DNA of 64,000 nt from the NCBI RefSeq assembly GCF_017084525.1, contig NZ_CP070950.1, forward strand, positions 3,968,001-4,032,000, read 5' to 3'. This DNA comes from Conexibacter sp. SYSU D00693. Its GTDB lineage: Bacteria; Actinomycetota; Thermoleophilia; Solirubrobacterales; Solirubrobacteraceae. The translations under genes were made by a program, and so were the position numbers. Under the pieces are notes generated by a model. The model did no database searches. It was not told the DNA's origin and saw only the letters and a program-made list of their open reading frames with translations. Shown piece after piece: positions 51,639 through 59,397 of the stretch. Each line of letters begins with the position of its first letter. Position 1 is the first letter of the stretch.

Positions 51639-53246
51639 GTGGACCACGTCGAGCTCGTCATCCTGTTCCTGCTCGTCGCGGTGGCGGCGGTCGGCGCCCT
51701 CGCCCGCATCATCGGCGTGCCGTACCCGATCCTCCTGGTCGTCGGCGGCTGCCTGGCGGGCTTCGTGCCCGGCGTCCCGGACGTCGAGCTCGAGCCGGAC
51801 CTCGTCCTGCTCATCTTCCTGCCGCCGCTGCTGTTCAACGCGGCGTACTTCTCGTCGGCGCGCGACCTGCGGCGCAACGCGCGGACGATCACGCTCAACG
51901 CCGTCGGGCTCGTCCTGCTCACCGCCGCGCTGGTGGCGGTCGCGGCGCACGCGACGATCGACGGGCTGTCGTGGGCGGCGGCGTTCGCGCTGGGGGCGAT
52001 CGTCTCGCCGACCGACCCGCTCGCCGCCACCGCGATCGCCAGCCGGCTCGGCGTGCCCCAGCGGCTCATCGCCGCGATCGAGGGCGAGAGCCTGGTCAAC
52101 GACGGCACCGCGCTCGTGGCCTACCGCGTGGCGGTCGCGGCGGCCGTGGGCGGCTCGTTCGACCTGCTCGACGCGAGCTCCGACTTCGTGGTCAACGCGC
52201 TCGGCGGCATCGCCGTCGGGTTCGTGGTCGGCAAGCTCATGGTGCTCGTCTTCCGCCACATCGTCGAGGACGACGTCGTCGGCGTCACCACGTCGCTGGC
52301 CGCGGGCTACGTCGGCTACCTGCCGGCCGAGCACCTCGGCGTGTCCGGCGTGCTGGCGGCGGTCTTCGTCGGGCTCGTCGTGGGTCGCCGGTCGCCCGAG
52401 ATCGTCACGCCGAGCGCGCGCCTGCGCGGCTACGCGTTCTGGGAGGTCCTCGTCTTCCTGCTCAACGCGACGCTGTTCCTGCTCGTCGGCATGCAGCTGC
52501 CGGGGATCCTCGAGGACCAGGACCGCTCCGCCGGCACGCTCATCGGCCTCGGCGTGCTCATCAGCGTCACGGTGATCGGGTCGCGCCTGCTGTGGCTCAA
52601 CACCGTCCCGTACGTCATCCGCGCCATCGACCGCCGGCCCGAGCAGCGCCTGCGGCGCATCGGCTGGCGTCCGCGCCTGGTGGCGGCGTGGAGCGGCCTG
52701 CGCGGCGCGGTCTCCCTCGCCGCGGCCCTCGCCCTGCCCGAGGACTTCCCGGAGCGCGACCTCCTCGTCTTCCTGACGCTGTGCGTGATCTTCTCGACGC
52801 TGGTCTTCCAGGGCCTCACGCTGCCGTGGGTCATCCGGATGCTCGGCGTGGAGGACGACGGCGAGGGCGAGCGCGAGGAGCTCCTGGCCCGCCGCGAGGC
52901 CGCCGAGGCCGCCATCGTCCACCTCGAGCGCCTCGCCGAGGAGGAGTGGACGCGCACCCGCACCGTCGAGCGCATGGCCGGCATGTACCGCTTCCGCCGC
53001 GCCCGCATCGCCCAGCGCATCGGCGAGGAGGGCGACTGGTACGTCCCGGACGACGGCGAGGACGACGACGACCGCTGGGCCGACCTCGACGGCCGCTCCA
53101 ACGCCTACCAGCGCGTCGTCCGGGAGGCGCTGGAGGCCCAGCGCCGCCGGATCATCGAGCTGCGCGACGCCGGCGAGATCTCCGACTCCGTCCTGCACGT
53201 CCTGGAGCGCGAGCTGGACCTGGAGGACCAGCGGCTGGAGATCTAG
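51639..53246 (+). CDS. CPA1-family Na+/H+ antiporter
   Basis: This 535-residue protein has about 12 helices in the NhaP/NHE layout. Ion-path motifs are LGAIVSPTDPLAATAIASRL and AIEGESLVNDGTALVAYRV, and the late SGLRGAVSLAAALALP is typical. The C-terminal 130 residues are soluble, acidic and helical (a DDGEDDDDRW patch), as in bacterial CPA1 proteins with regulatory tails. It would export Na+ or K+ against protons. It follows the chemoreceptor but probably has its own promoter. Confidence 0.93.
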   Translation: MDHVELVILFLLVAVAAVGALARIIGVPYPILLVVGGCLAGFVPGVPDVELEPDLVLLIFLPPLLFNAAYFSSARDLRRNARTITLNAVGLVLLTAALVAVAAHATIDGLSWAAAFALGAIVSPTDPLAATAIASRLGVPQRLIAAIEGESLVNDGTALVAYRVAVAAAVGGSFDLLDASSDFVVNALGGIAVGFVVGKLMVLVFRHIVEDDVVGVTTSLAAGYVGYLPAEHLGVSGVLAAVFVGLVVGRRSPEIVTPSARLRGYAFWEVLVFLLNATLFLLVGMQLPGILEDQDRSAGTLIGLGVLISVTVIGSRLLWLNTVPYVIRAIDRRPEQRLRRIGWRPRLVAAWSGLRGAVSLAAALALPEDFPERDLLVFLTLCVIFSTLVFQGLTLPWVIRMLGVEDDGEGEREELLARREAAEAAIVHLERLAEEEWTRTRTVERMAGMYRFRRARIAQRIGEEGDWYVPDDGEDDDDRWADLDGRSNAYQRVVREALEAQRRRIIELRDAGEISDSVLHVLERELDLEDQRLEI

Positions 53247-53511
53247 GGGGCGCGGCGCGGTCGGCGCGGCGCGGTCGGCGGCGGCGTTCCGCTCGGGCGT
53301 CCGCGGGGTACGGACGGTCGTCGGTCGGCAGTGAGGGAGGGAGGCCTCTCGCGCCTGCGTCCTCCGTGGGCGGTCGTCGGGGTCCGGGCCCCGCGAGCCT
53401 GGAGTTCGCCGCCTATGTGGCGGTCAACATCAGGCTCACGCCCGAGCGCCCGAGAGGCCGTCGCTCGAGCGGGGCTCGCCCCCGCGCGGAGCTCCGCCCG
53501 CCCGGACGGTC
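53247..53511. other. 265-bp intergenic region after the antiporter
   Basis: It opens with two direct copies of the 14-mer GCGCGGCGCGGTCG (from about 53250). Farther on are short hairpins, such as GCCGCC-TATGT-GGCGG near 53409 and a GCGGAGCTCCGC palindrome near 53498. No gene is supported; an open frame here lacks typical composition. It may act as a terminator region between convergent genes. Confidence 0.5.
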
Positions 53512-54702
53512 CTACAGCCCGTACGACCGCCCGATGACGTCCAGCATGATCTCGTCGGTCCCCGCGCCGATGCGGTTCAGGCGCAGGTCGCGCCACGCCC
53601 GCTCGACGCCGTACTCCTTCATGTAGCCGGCGCCACCGTGGATCTGGATGCACTCGTCGGCGACCTCGACGGCGATGCGCGAGGCGTGGAGCTTGGCCAT
53701 CGAGATCTCGCGGACGGGGTACTCGCCGTTGCCGAAGCGCCAGGCGGTCGAGTAGACCATCTGGCGGGCGGACTCGATCTTCGTGGCCATCTCCGCGAAC
53801 TTGTGGCGGATGACCTGGAAGTGGCCGATCTGGCGGCCGAAGGCGGTGCGCTCCTGGGCGTACTTCAGCGTCTGGTCGAACACGTGCTGGGCGCCGGCGA
53901 CGGAACCGGCGGCGCCGATGAGGCGTTCGCCCTGGAGCTCCCACATGATGTGGTAGAAGCCCTTGCCGACCTGGCCGAGGACGGCGGACGCGGGGACGCG
54001 GACGTCCTGGAAGGCCAGGAGCGCCGTGTCGCTCGCGTGCATCCCGAGCTTCTCGAGCTTCTTCTCGCGGATGACGCCCGGCGTGTCCATCGGGACGAGG
54101 AACAGCGTGAAGCCGTCGTAGCCGGCGCTGTCGTCGGTCTTCGTGACGAGGACGATCACGTCGGCGCGGTGGCCGTTGGTGATGTAGGTCTTCGACCCGT
54201 TGATGACGTACTCGTCGCCGTCCTTCACGGCGCGGGTCTTGATGCCGGCGACGTCGGAGCCCGCGTCGGGCTCGGTGATGCCGAGGCAGAGGATCTTCGT
54301 GCCCTGGATCGCCGGGACGAGCCACTGCTGCTTCTGCTCCTCGGTCCCGAAGAGGTGGATCGGCGGCATCGCCATGTCGGTGTGGACCGCAACGCCCATG
54401 GCCAGGCCGCCCGAGCCGGCGTAGGCCATCTCCTCGGCGAGGACGAGGTTGGCGAAGTAGTCGCCGCCCTGCCCGCCGTACTCCTCGGGCATCGAGAGCC
54501 CCAGGAAGCCGAGCTCGCCCATGCGCTCCAGGACCGAGTTGGGGAAGGTCGTCTCCTCCCACTCGTCCGCGTGCGGCGCGAGCTCCTTGACCACGAAGGC
54601 GTGGATCGACTCGCGGAGGCGGTCGTGCTCCTCCGTGAAGATCATGTGCTTGCGCTGGGCCCCGAAGTCGGGCTTCAGGACGTCTCCGGTCGTGGCGGCC
54701 AT
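53512..54702 (-). CDS. Acyl-CoA dehydrogenase (copy 2)
   Basis: This 396-residue FAD enzyme shares its order of motifs with copy 1: CLGITEPDAGSDVAGIKT, EYVINGSKTYITNGHRAD, LQGERLIGAAGSVAGAQHVF, TAFGRQIGHFQVIRHKFAE and IHGGAGYMKEYGVERAWRDL with IGAGTDEIMLDVIG. ATG 54702 is taken as the start because homology begins soon after; an earlier in-frame ATG would translate the hairpin repeat. A TACCGT box lies 7 bp upstream. It is divergent from an enoyl-CoA hydratase gene, fitting beta-oxidation. Confidence 0.93.
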   Translation of the reverse strand: MAATTGDVLKPDFGAQRKHMIFTEEHDRLRESIHAFVVKELAPHADEWEETTFPNSVLERMGELGFLGLSMPEEYGGQGGDYFANLVLAEEMAYAGSGGLAMGVAVHTDMAMPPIHLFGTEEQKQQWLVPAIQGTKILCLGITEPDAGSDVAGIKTRAVKDGDEYVINGSKTYITNGHRADVIVLVTKTDDSAGYDGFTLFLVPMDTPGVIREKKLEKLGMHASDTALLAFQDVRVPASAVLGQVGKGFYHIMWELQGERLIGAAGSVAGAQHVFDQTLKYAQERTAFGRQIGHFQVIRHKFAEMATKIESARQMVYSTAWRFGNGEYPVREISMAKLHASRIAVEVADECIQIHGGAGYMKEYGVERAWRDLRLNRIGAGTDEIMLDVIGRSYGL

Positions 54703-54709
54703 GGGGAGG

Positions 54710-54715
54710 ACGGTA
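54710..54715 (-). promoter_or_regulatory. -10 box TACCGT, leaderless-type
   Basis: On the minus strand TACCGT ends 7 bp before ATG 54702. The family 2 hairpin at 54719-54746 covers the -35 region. Confidence 0.45.
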
Positions 54716-54718
54716 CTG

Positions 54719-54746
54719 GTGGGAAGTGGGAAGTGCCACTTCCTAC
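54719..54746. repeat. 28-bp inverted repeat, family 2 (copy 1)
   Basis: Left arm GTGGGAAGTGG, 6-base centre GAAGTG and right arm CCACTTCCTAC (one G-U-type mismatch) share an 11-6-11 layout with the copy at 60408-60435. It lies between divergent acyl-CoA dehydrogenase and enoyl-CoA hydratase genes. Confidence 0.7.
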
Positions 54747-54785
54747 TCGTGGGCGAGCGGGCGGACACGCGCCAGCCCGACCGGA

Positions 54786-54791
54786 TAGAAC
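54786..54791 (+). promoter_or_regulatory. Weak -10 box TAGAAC, leaderless-type
   Basis: TAGAAC ends 6 bp before GTG 54798; the last base deviates from TANNNT. Confidence 0.3.
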
Positions 54792-54797
54792 CCCGGC

Positions 54798-55583
54798 GTG
54801 CCCTCGTTCGAGACCGTCCGCTACGAGGTCGCCGACGGTGTGGCGACGATCGCGCTGGACCAGCCCGAGACGCGCAACGCGCTCTCCGACGACGTCCTCG
54901 ACGACCTCCTCGGAGCGTTCGCCGCGGCCAAGGACGACGACGCCGTCCGCTGCGTCGTGCTCACGAGCACCCACGAGAAGGTCTTCTCGAGCGGCGGCAA
55001 CCTCGCCGGCTTCGCGGCTGACGTCCCGCTGGTGCACAAGCACTTCGCGACCGACCGCTTCCCGCGCCTCTTCCTGCTCGTCGCCCAGCTCGGCAAGCCG
55101 TCGATCTGCGCCGCCAACGGCCACGTGCTCGCCGGTGCGCTCGGCGTCGCGCTCGCCTGCGACCTGGTGATCGCGAAGGAGGGCGTGACCTTCGGGACGC
55201 CCGAGATCAACGTCGGGGTCTTCCCCTTCATGATCATGGCGCTCATCTACCGCAACGTCGGGCGCAAGAAGACCAACGAGCTGCTGCTCCTGGGCGACCG
55301 CATCTCCGCCGAGGAGGCCGAGCGGGTCGGCATCGTCAACAAGGTCGTCCCCGCCGACGAGTTCGACGCCGCCGTCGCCGACTGGGCCTCGCGGCTGGCG
55401 GCGAAGTCGCCGCTGATGATGCGCCTGGGCAAGGACGCGATGGCCCGCCAGATGGACATGCCGTTCGCGGAGGCGCTCGAGCTCCTGCACCACAACCTCG
55501 TGCTCGCGTTCTCGACCGAGGACATCCAGGAGGGCGTCAAGGCGTTCTTCGAGAAGCGGGAGCCGCAGTGGACGGGGCGGTGA
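54798..55583 (+). CDS. Enoyl-CoA hydratase
   Basis: This 261-residue crotonase has VATIALDQPETRNALS, the oxyanion segments FSSGGNLAGFAAD and NGHVLAGALGVALACDLVIA, and the tail FFEKREPQWTGR. The second Glu position lies in FGTPEINVGVFPF, suggesting hydratase or related isomerase activity. The arginase-like gene starts inside its last 16 bp, so the two are coupled. Confidence 0.92.
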   Translation: MPSFETVRYEVADGVATIALDQPETRNALSDDVLDDLLGAFAAAKDDDAVRCVVLTSTHEKVFSSGGNLAGFAADVPLVHKHFATDRFPRLFLLVAQLGKPSICAANGHVLAGALGVALACDLVIAKEGVTFGTPEINVGVFPFMIMALIYRNVGRKKTNELLLLGDRISAEEAERVGIVNKVVPADEFDAAVADWASRLAAKSPLMMRLGKDAMARQMDMPFAEALELLHHNLVLAFSTEDIQEGVKAFFEKREPQWTGR

Positions 55584-56359
55584 GGATCAGCGCGCTGCTG
55601 TGCCGCACCTCGGACCGGGCGGCCGGCGGCGCGGGAGGGGCGCAGGCGCTGGCGAAGGAGCTCGGTGACCGCCTGGGCGTCGAGCCGCGGCTCATCGGCA
55701 CGCCCGGGGAACCGCGCGACGGCACGTGGGAGGACGACCTGCGCGGCTCGCGCGGCTGCATCCTCGAGGCCGGCGGCCAGGTCGACGACGCGCTGGCCGA
55801 CGGCGTCGCGCCGATCCTGCTGGCCGGCGACTGCACCGTGTCGCTGACGACGATCCCCGCCGTCCTGCGCCACGAGCCCGACGTCCGCGTCCTGTGGCTC
55901 GACGCCCACGGCGACTTCAACACCCCCGACACGACGGTCTCGAAGTTCCTGGGCGGCATGTGCCTGAGTGGCGCGTGCGGGATCTGGGACGCCGGGATGC
56001 CGGGCCCGCAGCTCGACCCGTCGCGCGTGGTGACCTACGGCGTGCGCGACCTCGAGGGCCCCGAGCAGGTGCTGCTCGAGACCAACGGCGTGGGCCGCGC
56101 GACCCGCCCGTCGACGCTCGCCGAGAGCCTGCGCGGGCACAAGGTCTTCGTCCACCTGGACTGCGACGTGCTCGACCCGGAGCTGCTGCCCGGATCGCTC
56201 TTCCCGGCGCCGGGCGGGCTGCGCGACGGCGAGCTCGCGCAGGTCCTCGGGCAGGTCGCCGGCGAGGCCGAGGTCGTCGGCCTCGAGGTGACCGCGCTGG
56301 CCTCCGCGGAGCACGCGCCGCTCGTCGCGGACTGCCTCGACCCCCTCTTCGGCCTCTAG
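55568..56359 (+). CDS. Arginase/agmatinase-fold protein with altered metal site
   Basis: This 263-residue protein has the ureohydrolase fold. Metal-ligand motifs are VLWLDAHGDFNTPD (DAHxD) and VFVHLDCDVLDPELLP (DxDxxDP). The first motif, normally GGDHS, reads LAGDCTVSL, so a metal-binding His is replaced by Cys. This might mean one-metal chemistry or another substrate. The early GAGGAQALAKELGDRLG is typical of this family's variants. ATG 55568 overlaps the enoyl-CoA hydratase end by 16 bp. Confidence 0.85.
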   Translation: MDGAVRISALLCRTSDRAAGGAGGAQALAKELGDRLGVEPRLIGTPGEPRDGTWEDDLRGSRGCILEAGGQVDDALADGVAPILLAGDCTVSLTTIPAVLRHEPDVRVLWLDAHGDFNTPDTTVSKFLGGMCLSGACGIWDAGMPGPQLDPSRVVTYGVRDLEGPEQVLLETNGVGRATRPSTLAESLRGHKVFVHLDCDVLDPELLPGSLFPAPGGLRDGELAQVLGQVAGEAEVVGLEVTALASAEHAPLVADCLDPLFGL

Positions 56360-56383
56360 CCGGTCGGGCCAGCAGTCGCGGGT

Positions 56384-56426
56384 GCGTGACGCCTCGAGCA
56401 TGCCTGACATGCACGAGGCGTCACGC
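56384..56426. repeat. 43-base inverted repeat with 13-bp perfect arms
   Basis: Arms GCGTGACGCCTCG and CGAGGCGTCACGC flank a centre that extends the stem by GCATG/CATGC past one A-A mismatch, leaving a CCTGA loop. It lies about 25 bp after the arginase-like stop, so it could be a terminator or a member of another repeat family. Confidence 0.65.
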
Positions 56427-56658
56427 AGTCCCGCACGGAGCTCCGTCCCTCGCCGCCGAGCCCGCAGCGGCCTGCGGTCATCGGTGGCGTCTGGACGTCG
56501 CCCCATGACCTCGAAGCGCCACGCGATGCACAGCGGCGCCGCGGACGACGAACCGCGCTGGCGCCCTCGACCCCTCCTCCTCGGAGCCGACCGGCGACCG
56601 CTCGGTCGGCCGGGAGCGCCGGGGAGCGGAGCTCCGTCCCGCCTCGAGCTGGGGGCGG

Positions 56659-56664
56659 TAGCGT
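56659..56664 (+). promoter_or_regulatory. -10 box TAGCGT, leaderless-type
   Basis: TAGCGT ends 9 bp before ATG 56674, with no ribosome-binding site. Confidence 0.45.
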
Positions 56665-56673
56665 GCCGCGGCC

Positions 56674-58248
56674 ATGAGCACGTCCGAGGCGCCGCCGTCC
56701 ATCCTCCGCCCGCTCGTGGAGGAGCTGCACGAGAAGCGGGCGCTGGCGCGCCTCGGTGGCGGCGAGGAGAAGATCGCCAAGCAGCACGACAAGGGCGCGC
56801 TCACCGCCCGCGAGCGGCTCGACCTGCTCTTCGACGACGGCGACTACACCGAGCTCGGGATCCACGGCGGGATCCACTACTCCGTGCGCGGCCTGGAGGG
56901 CAAGGAGGCGCCCGCCGACGGCGTCGTGACGTGCTTCGGCCGCGTCGACGGCAGGATGGTCGCGGCCTGCGCCTACGACTTCACCGTCATGGCCGGCTCG
57001 ATGGGCATGACCGGCGAGGCGAAGGTCGCGCGGCTGCGCGAGCTCGCGCTCACCAAGCGCATGCCGATGGTGTGGCTGCTGGACTCCGCGGGCGCGCGCA
57101 TCCAGGAGGCCGTCGGCTCGCTCTTCGCCGGCACCGGCCAGCTCTTCCGTGAGGAGGTCGTCGCCTCCGGCGTCATCCCGCAGGTCGCCGCGCTCATGGG
57201 CCCGTGCGCCGCGGGCACCGCCTACATCCCGGGCCTCGCCGACTTCGTGCCGATGGTCAAGGGCCGCGGCTCGATGGCCCTCGCCGGCCCGCACCTCGTG
57301 CGCGCCGCGGTGGGGGAGGACGTCACCCAGGAGGAGCTCGGCGGCTCGCGCGTGCACTGTCGCAAGTCCGGCGTCGGCGACCTGGAGGTCCCCGACGACG
57401 AGACGTGCATCTCCTCGATCAAGCAGTACCTCTCGTTCATGCCGTCCCACAACCGGGACACCGCGCCGGTCGTCCCGTGCGACGACCCGATCGACCGCAT
57501 GGACGAGGAGCTGCTCGACGTCCTGCCGGACTCCAACCGCAAGCCCTACGACATCCACACGGTCATCGACCGGATCGTCGACCGTGACTCGTTCTTCGAG
57601 CTCAAGCCGCAGTGGGCCAAGACGCTCGTCACCGGCTTCGCCCGGTTCGGCGGGCGCCCCGCGGGCATCGTCGCCAACCAGCCCAAGCAGCTCGGCGGCA
57701 TCCTCGACAACGACTCCGCCGACAAGGCCGCGCGCTTCGTCAACCTCTGCAACGCGTACGGCATCCCGCTCGTCTTCCTCATGGACGTCCCGGGCTTCAT
57801 GGTCGGCACGAAGGTCGAGCAGGCGGGGATCATCCGCCACGGCGCGAAGATGCTGCACGCCGTGGCCAACGCGACGGTCCCGAAGGTCACCGTCGTCCTG
57901 CGCAAGGCCTACGGCGCCGGCTACTACGTCATGAACGGCCGTGCCTACGAGCCCGACCTCATCGTCGCCTGGCCGACCGCCGAGATCTCCGTCATGGGCG
58001 CCGAGGGCGCGGTGGAGATCGTCATGCGCAAGCAGGTCGAGGCGGCCGACGACCCGGCCGCCAAGAAGCAGGAGCTCATCGAGGCCTACCGCAAGGTCAT
58101 CGACGTCCAGATCCCCGCGAAGAACGCCATGATCGACGACGTCATCGACCCCCGCGAGACGCGCCCCGTGATCTGCAAGGCGCTCGAGATGGCCGAGGGC
58201 AAGGTCGTCGAGCGCCCCTGGAAGCGCAACGGGGTCGTCCCGGTCTAG
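56674..58248 (+). CDS. Acyl-CoA carboxylase carboxyltransferase (beta) subunit, PccB/AccD type
   Basis: This 524-residue protein has both halves of the carboxyltransferase fold: KGALTARERLDLLFDDGDYTE, VWLLDSAGARIQEAVGS, the oxyanion segment AALMGPCAAGTAYIPGLADF, then VANQPKQLGGILDNDSADKA, PLVFLMDVPGFMVGTKVEQAG, RKAYGAGYYVMNGRAY and MGAEGAVEIVMRK. It moves CO2 from carboxybiotin to acetyl- or propionyl-CoA. No biotin carboxylase gene is in the window; the small carrier at 34870-35082 is a possible partner. Three palindromic repeats follow its stop. Confidence 0.95.
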   Translation: MSTSEAPPSILRPLVEELHEKRALARLGGGEEKIAKQHDKGALTARERLDLLFDDGDYTELGIHGGIHYSVRGLEGKEAPADGVVTCFGRVDGRMVAACAYDFTVMAGSMGMTGEAKVARLRELALTKRMPMVWLLDSAGARIQEAVGSLFAGTGQLFREEVVASGVIPQVAALMGPCAAGTAYIPGLADFVPMVKGRGSMALAGPHLVRAAVGEDVTQEELGGSRVHCRKSGVGDLEVPDDETCISSIKQYLSFMPSHNRDTAPVVPCDDPIDRMDEELLDVLPDSNRKPYDIHTVIDRIVDRDSFFELKPQWAKTLVTGFARFGGRPAGIVANQPKQLGGILDNDSADKAARFVNLCNAYGIPLVFLMDVPGFMVGTKVEQAGIIRHGAKMLHAVANATVPKVTVVLRKAYGAGYYVMNGRAYEPDLIVAWPTAEISVMGAEGAVEIVMRKQVEAADDPAAKKQELIEAYRKVIDVQIPAKNAMIDDVIDPRETRPVICKALEMAEGKVVERPWKRNGVVPV

Positions 58249-58260
58249 TCCGCCGCTGAC

Positions 58261-58355
58261 GGTGGAACGTGCCAGGCACGTTCCACCCGGGGCAGGTGGA
58301 AAGTACCTGGCACGTTCCACCCGGCGCAGGTGAAAGGTGCCTGGCACCTTCCACC
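58261..58355. repeat. Three tandem copies of 27-bp palindrome (family 1)
   Basis: Copies lie at 58261-58287 (perfect: arm GGTGGAACGTGCC, centre A), 58295-58321 (arm GGTGGAAAGTACC, centre T) and 58329-58355 (arm GGTGAAAGGTGCC, centre T). Spacers are 7 bp, period 34 bp. The array fills the gap between convergent carboxylase and LytR_C genes, so here it could work as a two-way terminator. Confidence 0.92.
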
Positions 58356-58362
58356 TCGGCGC

Positions 58363-59397
58363 TCAACCGCAGGAGCGCCCGAGCGGGACGGGCAGGCGCA
58401 GGGCCAGGCGCTCGCCCTGCGTCCGCACCAGGAGCGTCGCGCAGCGGGGCCGGTCCGTCACGATCCCGCCGCCGAAGCCGGTGCGCGGGCTCTCGCCGCC
58501 GCGCGGGCAGGCGACGAAGCGCATGACCGACGAGGCCGCGCGGATCCCGTCGCGCAGGACTCGCCGCTGGACGCCCAGGTCGTACACGAGCCCGACCTTC
58601 CCGCGCAGCTGCCGCGGCACGGTCACCTCGGCCTCCTCGCCGTCGGCGACGGTGATCGGCAGCTTGTAGCCCAGCCCGTCGAAGGCGTCGCGGCTTGTGG
58701 CGATGGTGCCGCGCGCCCCGAGGACGGCCAAGGGACCGCCCGCGACGTCGCCGCGCGCCGGGTCGATCGTCCGGGCGGTCTCCTCGGCGAAGCGCGGGTC
58801 GCAGCTCGCGGTGCGCGTGGAGTTGGAGACGAGGCCCGTCGTGCGGTCGGCGCCGGCGAGGACGACGACGTCGGCGTCGCGCCCGGCGATCGCGGCGGTC
58901 GTGGTCCTCAGCGGGGAGACCCGGTCGACCCCGAGCACCCGGGCGACCCTCGCCGCGGCCTCGCGGTGGCCCTCGCGGAAGACGACCGCCGTGCGCTGGC
59001 GCGTCTGGTTCGGTCCGCTCGTGACCGTCCGCAGGTCGGCGCCGTGGTGCTCGAGGCGCTCGCCGACCGCGCGGGCCAGGCCGGTGGTCGTGGTCTCGTT
59101 CAGGACGGCGACCCGCACGCCGGCGAGCAGCGTGCGGTCCTCCACGTCGACCGCGCCGCCGGGGACCGTCAGCGCCGGGGTGGTCGACGTCGCCGCCGGC
59201 ACCCCGGCCCCCTCGTCCTCCCCGTCGCCGCCGAGCACGCCCGTCAGCGCCACGCCGAGGGCCACCGCCGCGAGCACGCCCACCACCGCCGGCGCCCGTC
59301 GCACCGCCGCACCCACCGCCGCCCGCCGCCGCGCCGCACGGCGCCGCGGATGGGCGTCGCGCAGCTCGCGCTCGAGGTCGTCCAGGAAGTCGTTCAT
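58363..59397 (-). CDS. Single-span membrane protein with LytR_C-like domain, partner of an ECF sigma factor
   Basis: This 344-residue protein has an acidic N-terminal start (MNDFLDDLERELRDA), then a very basic cytoplasmic segment, one membrane helix (AVVGVLAAVALGVALTGVLG, about 36-56), and an outer part whose first domain (VRVAVLNETTTTGLARAVGE to VSPL) matches the LytR C-terminal domain. The later region (about 200-344) is unknown. Its ATG overlaps the sigma factor stop (TGATG). Genes in this position usually encode the anti-sigma factor, so it may hold the sigma at the membrane; this is inference, since no zinc-finger motif is present. Confidence 0.8.
   Translation of the reverse strand: MNDFLDDLERELRDAHPRRRAARRRAAVGAAVRRAPAVVGVLAAVALGVALTGVLGGDGEDEGAGVPAATSTTPALTVPGGAVDVEDRTLLAGVRVAVLNETTTTGLARAVGERLEHHGADLRTVTSGPNQTRQRTAVVFREGHREAAARVARVLGVDRVSPLRTTTAAIAGRDADVVVLAGADRTTGLVSNSTRTASCDPRFAEETARTIDPARGDVAGGPLAVLGARGTIATSRDAFDGLGYKLPITVADGEEAEVTVPRQLRGKVGLVYDLGVQRRVLRDGIRAASSVMRFVACPRGGESPRTGFGGGIVTDRPRCATLLVRTQGERLALRLPVPLGRSCG

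Larger units (their letters stand above)
56360..56673. other. 314-bp intergenic region before the carboxylase gene
   Basis: No gene is supported. It contains a 43-base hairpin (56384-56426), two GGAGCTCCGTCCC-like sequences near 56437 and 56630, and a TAGCGT -10 box 9 bp before the next gene. Confidence 0.55.

Noticed and set aside
53331-53537. Small frame after the antiporter as a gene
   Set aside because: Its composition is Arg/Ala/Pro-rich without domain pattern, and it overlaps the end of the acyl-CoA dehydrogenase gene.
53243-54739. Second minus-strand frame ending in the antiporter stop, which would add a sixth shared-CTAG pair
   Set aside because: It is a shadow frame of the acyl-CoA dehydrogenase at 53512-54702, so the CTAG there was not counted.
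58261-58355. Tandem repeats with short spacers look like a mini CRISPR array
   Set aside because: Spacers are only 6-8 bp and nearly identical in composition, repeats are full palindromes, and no cas gene is present.
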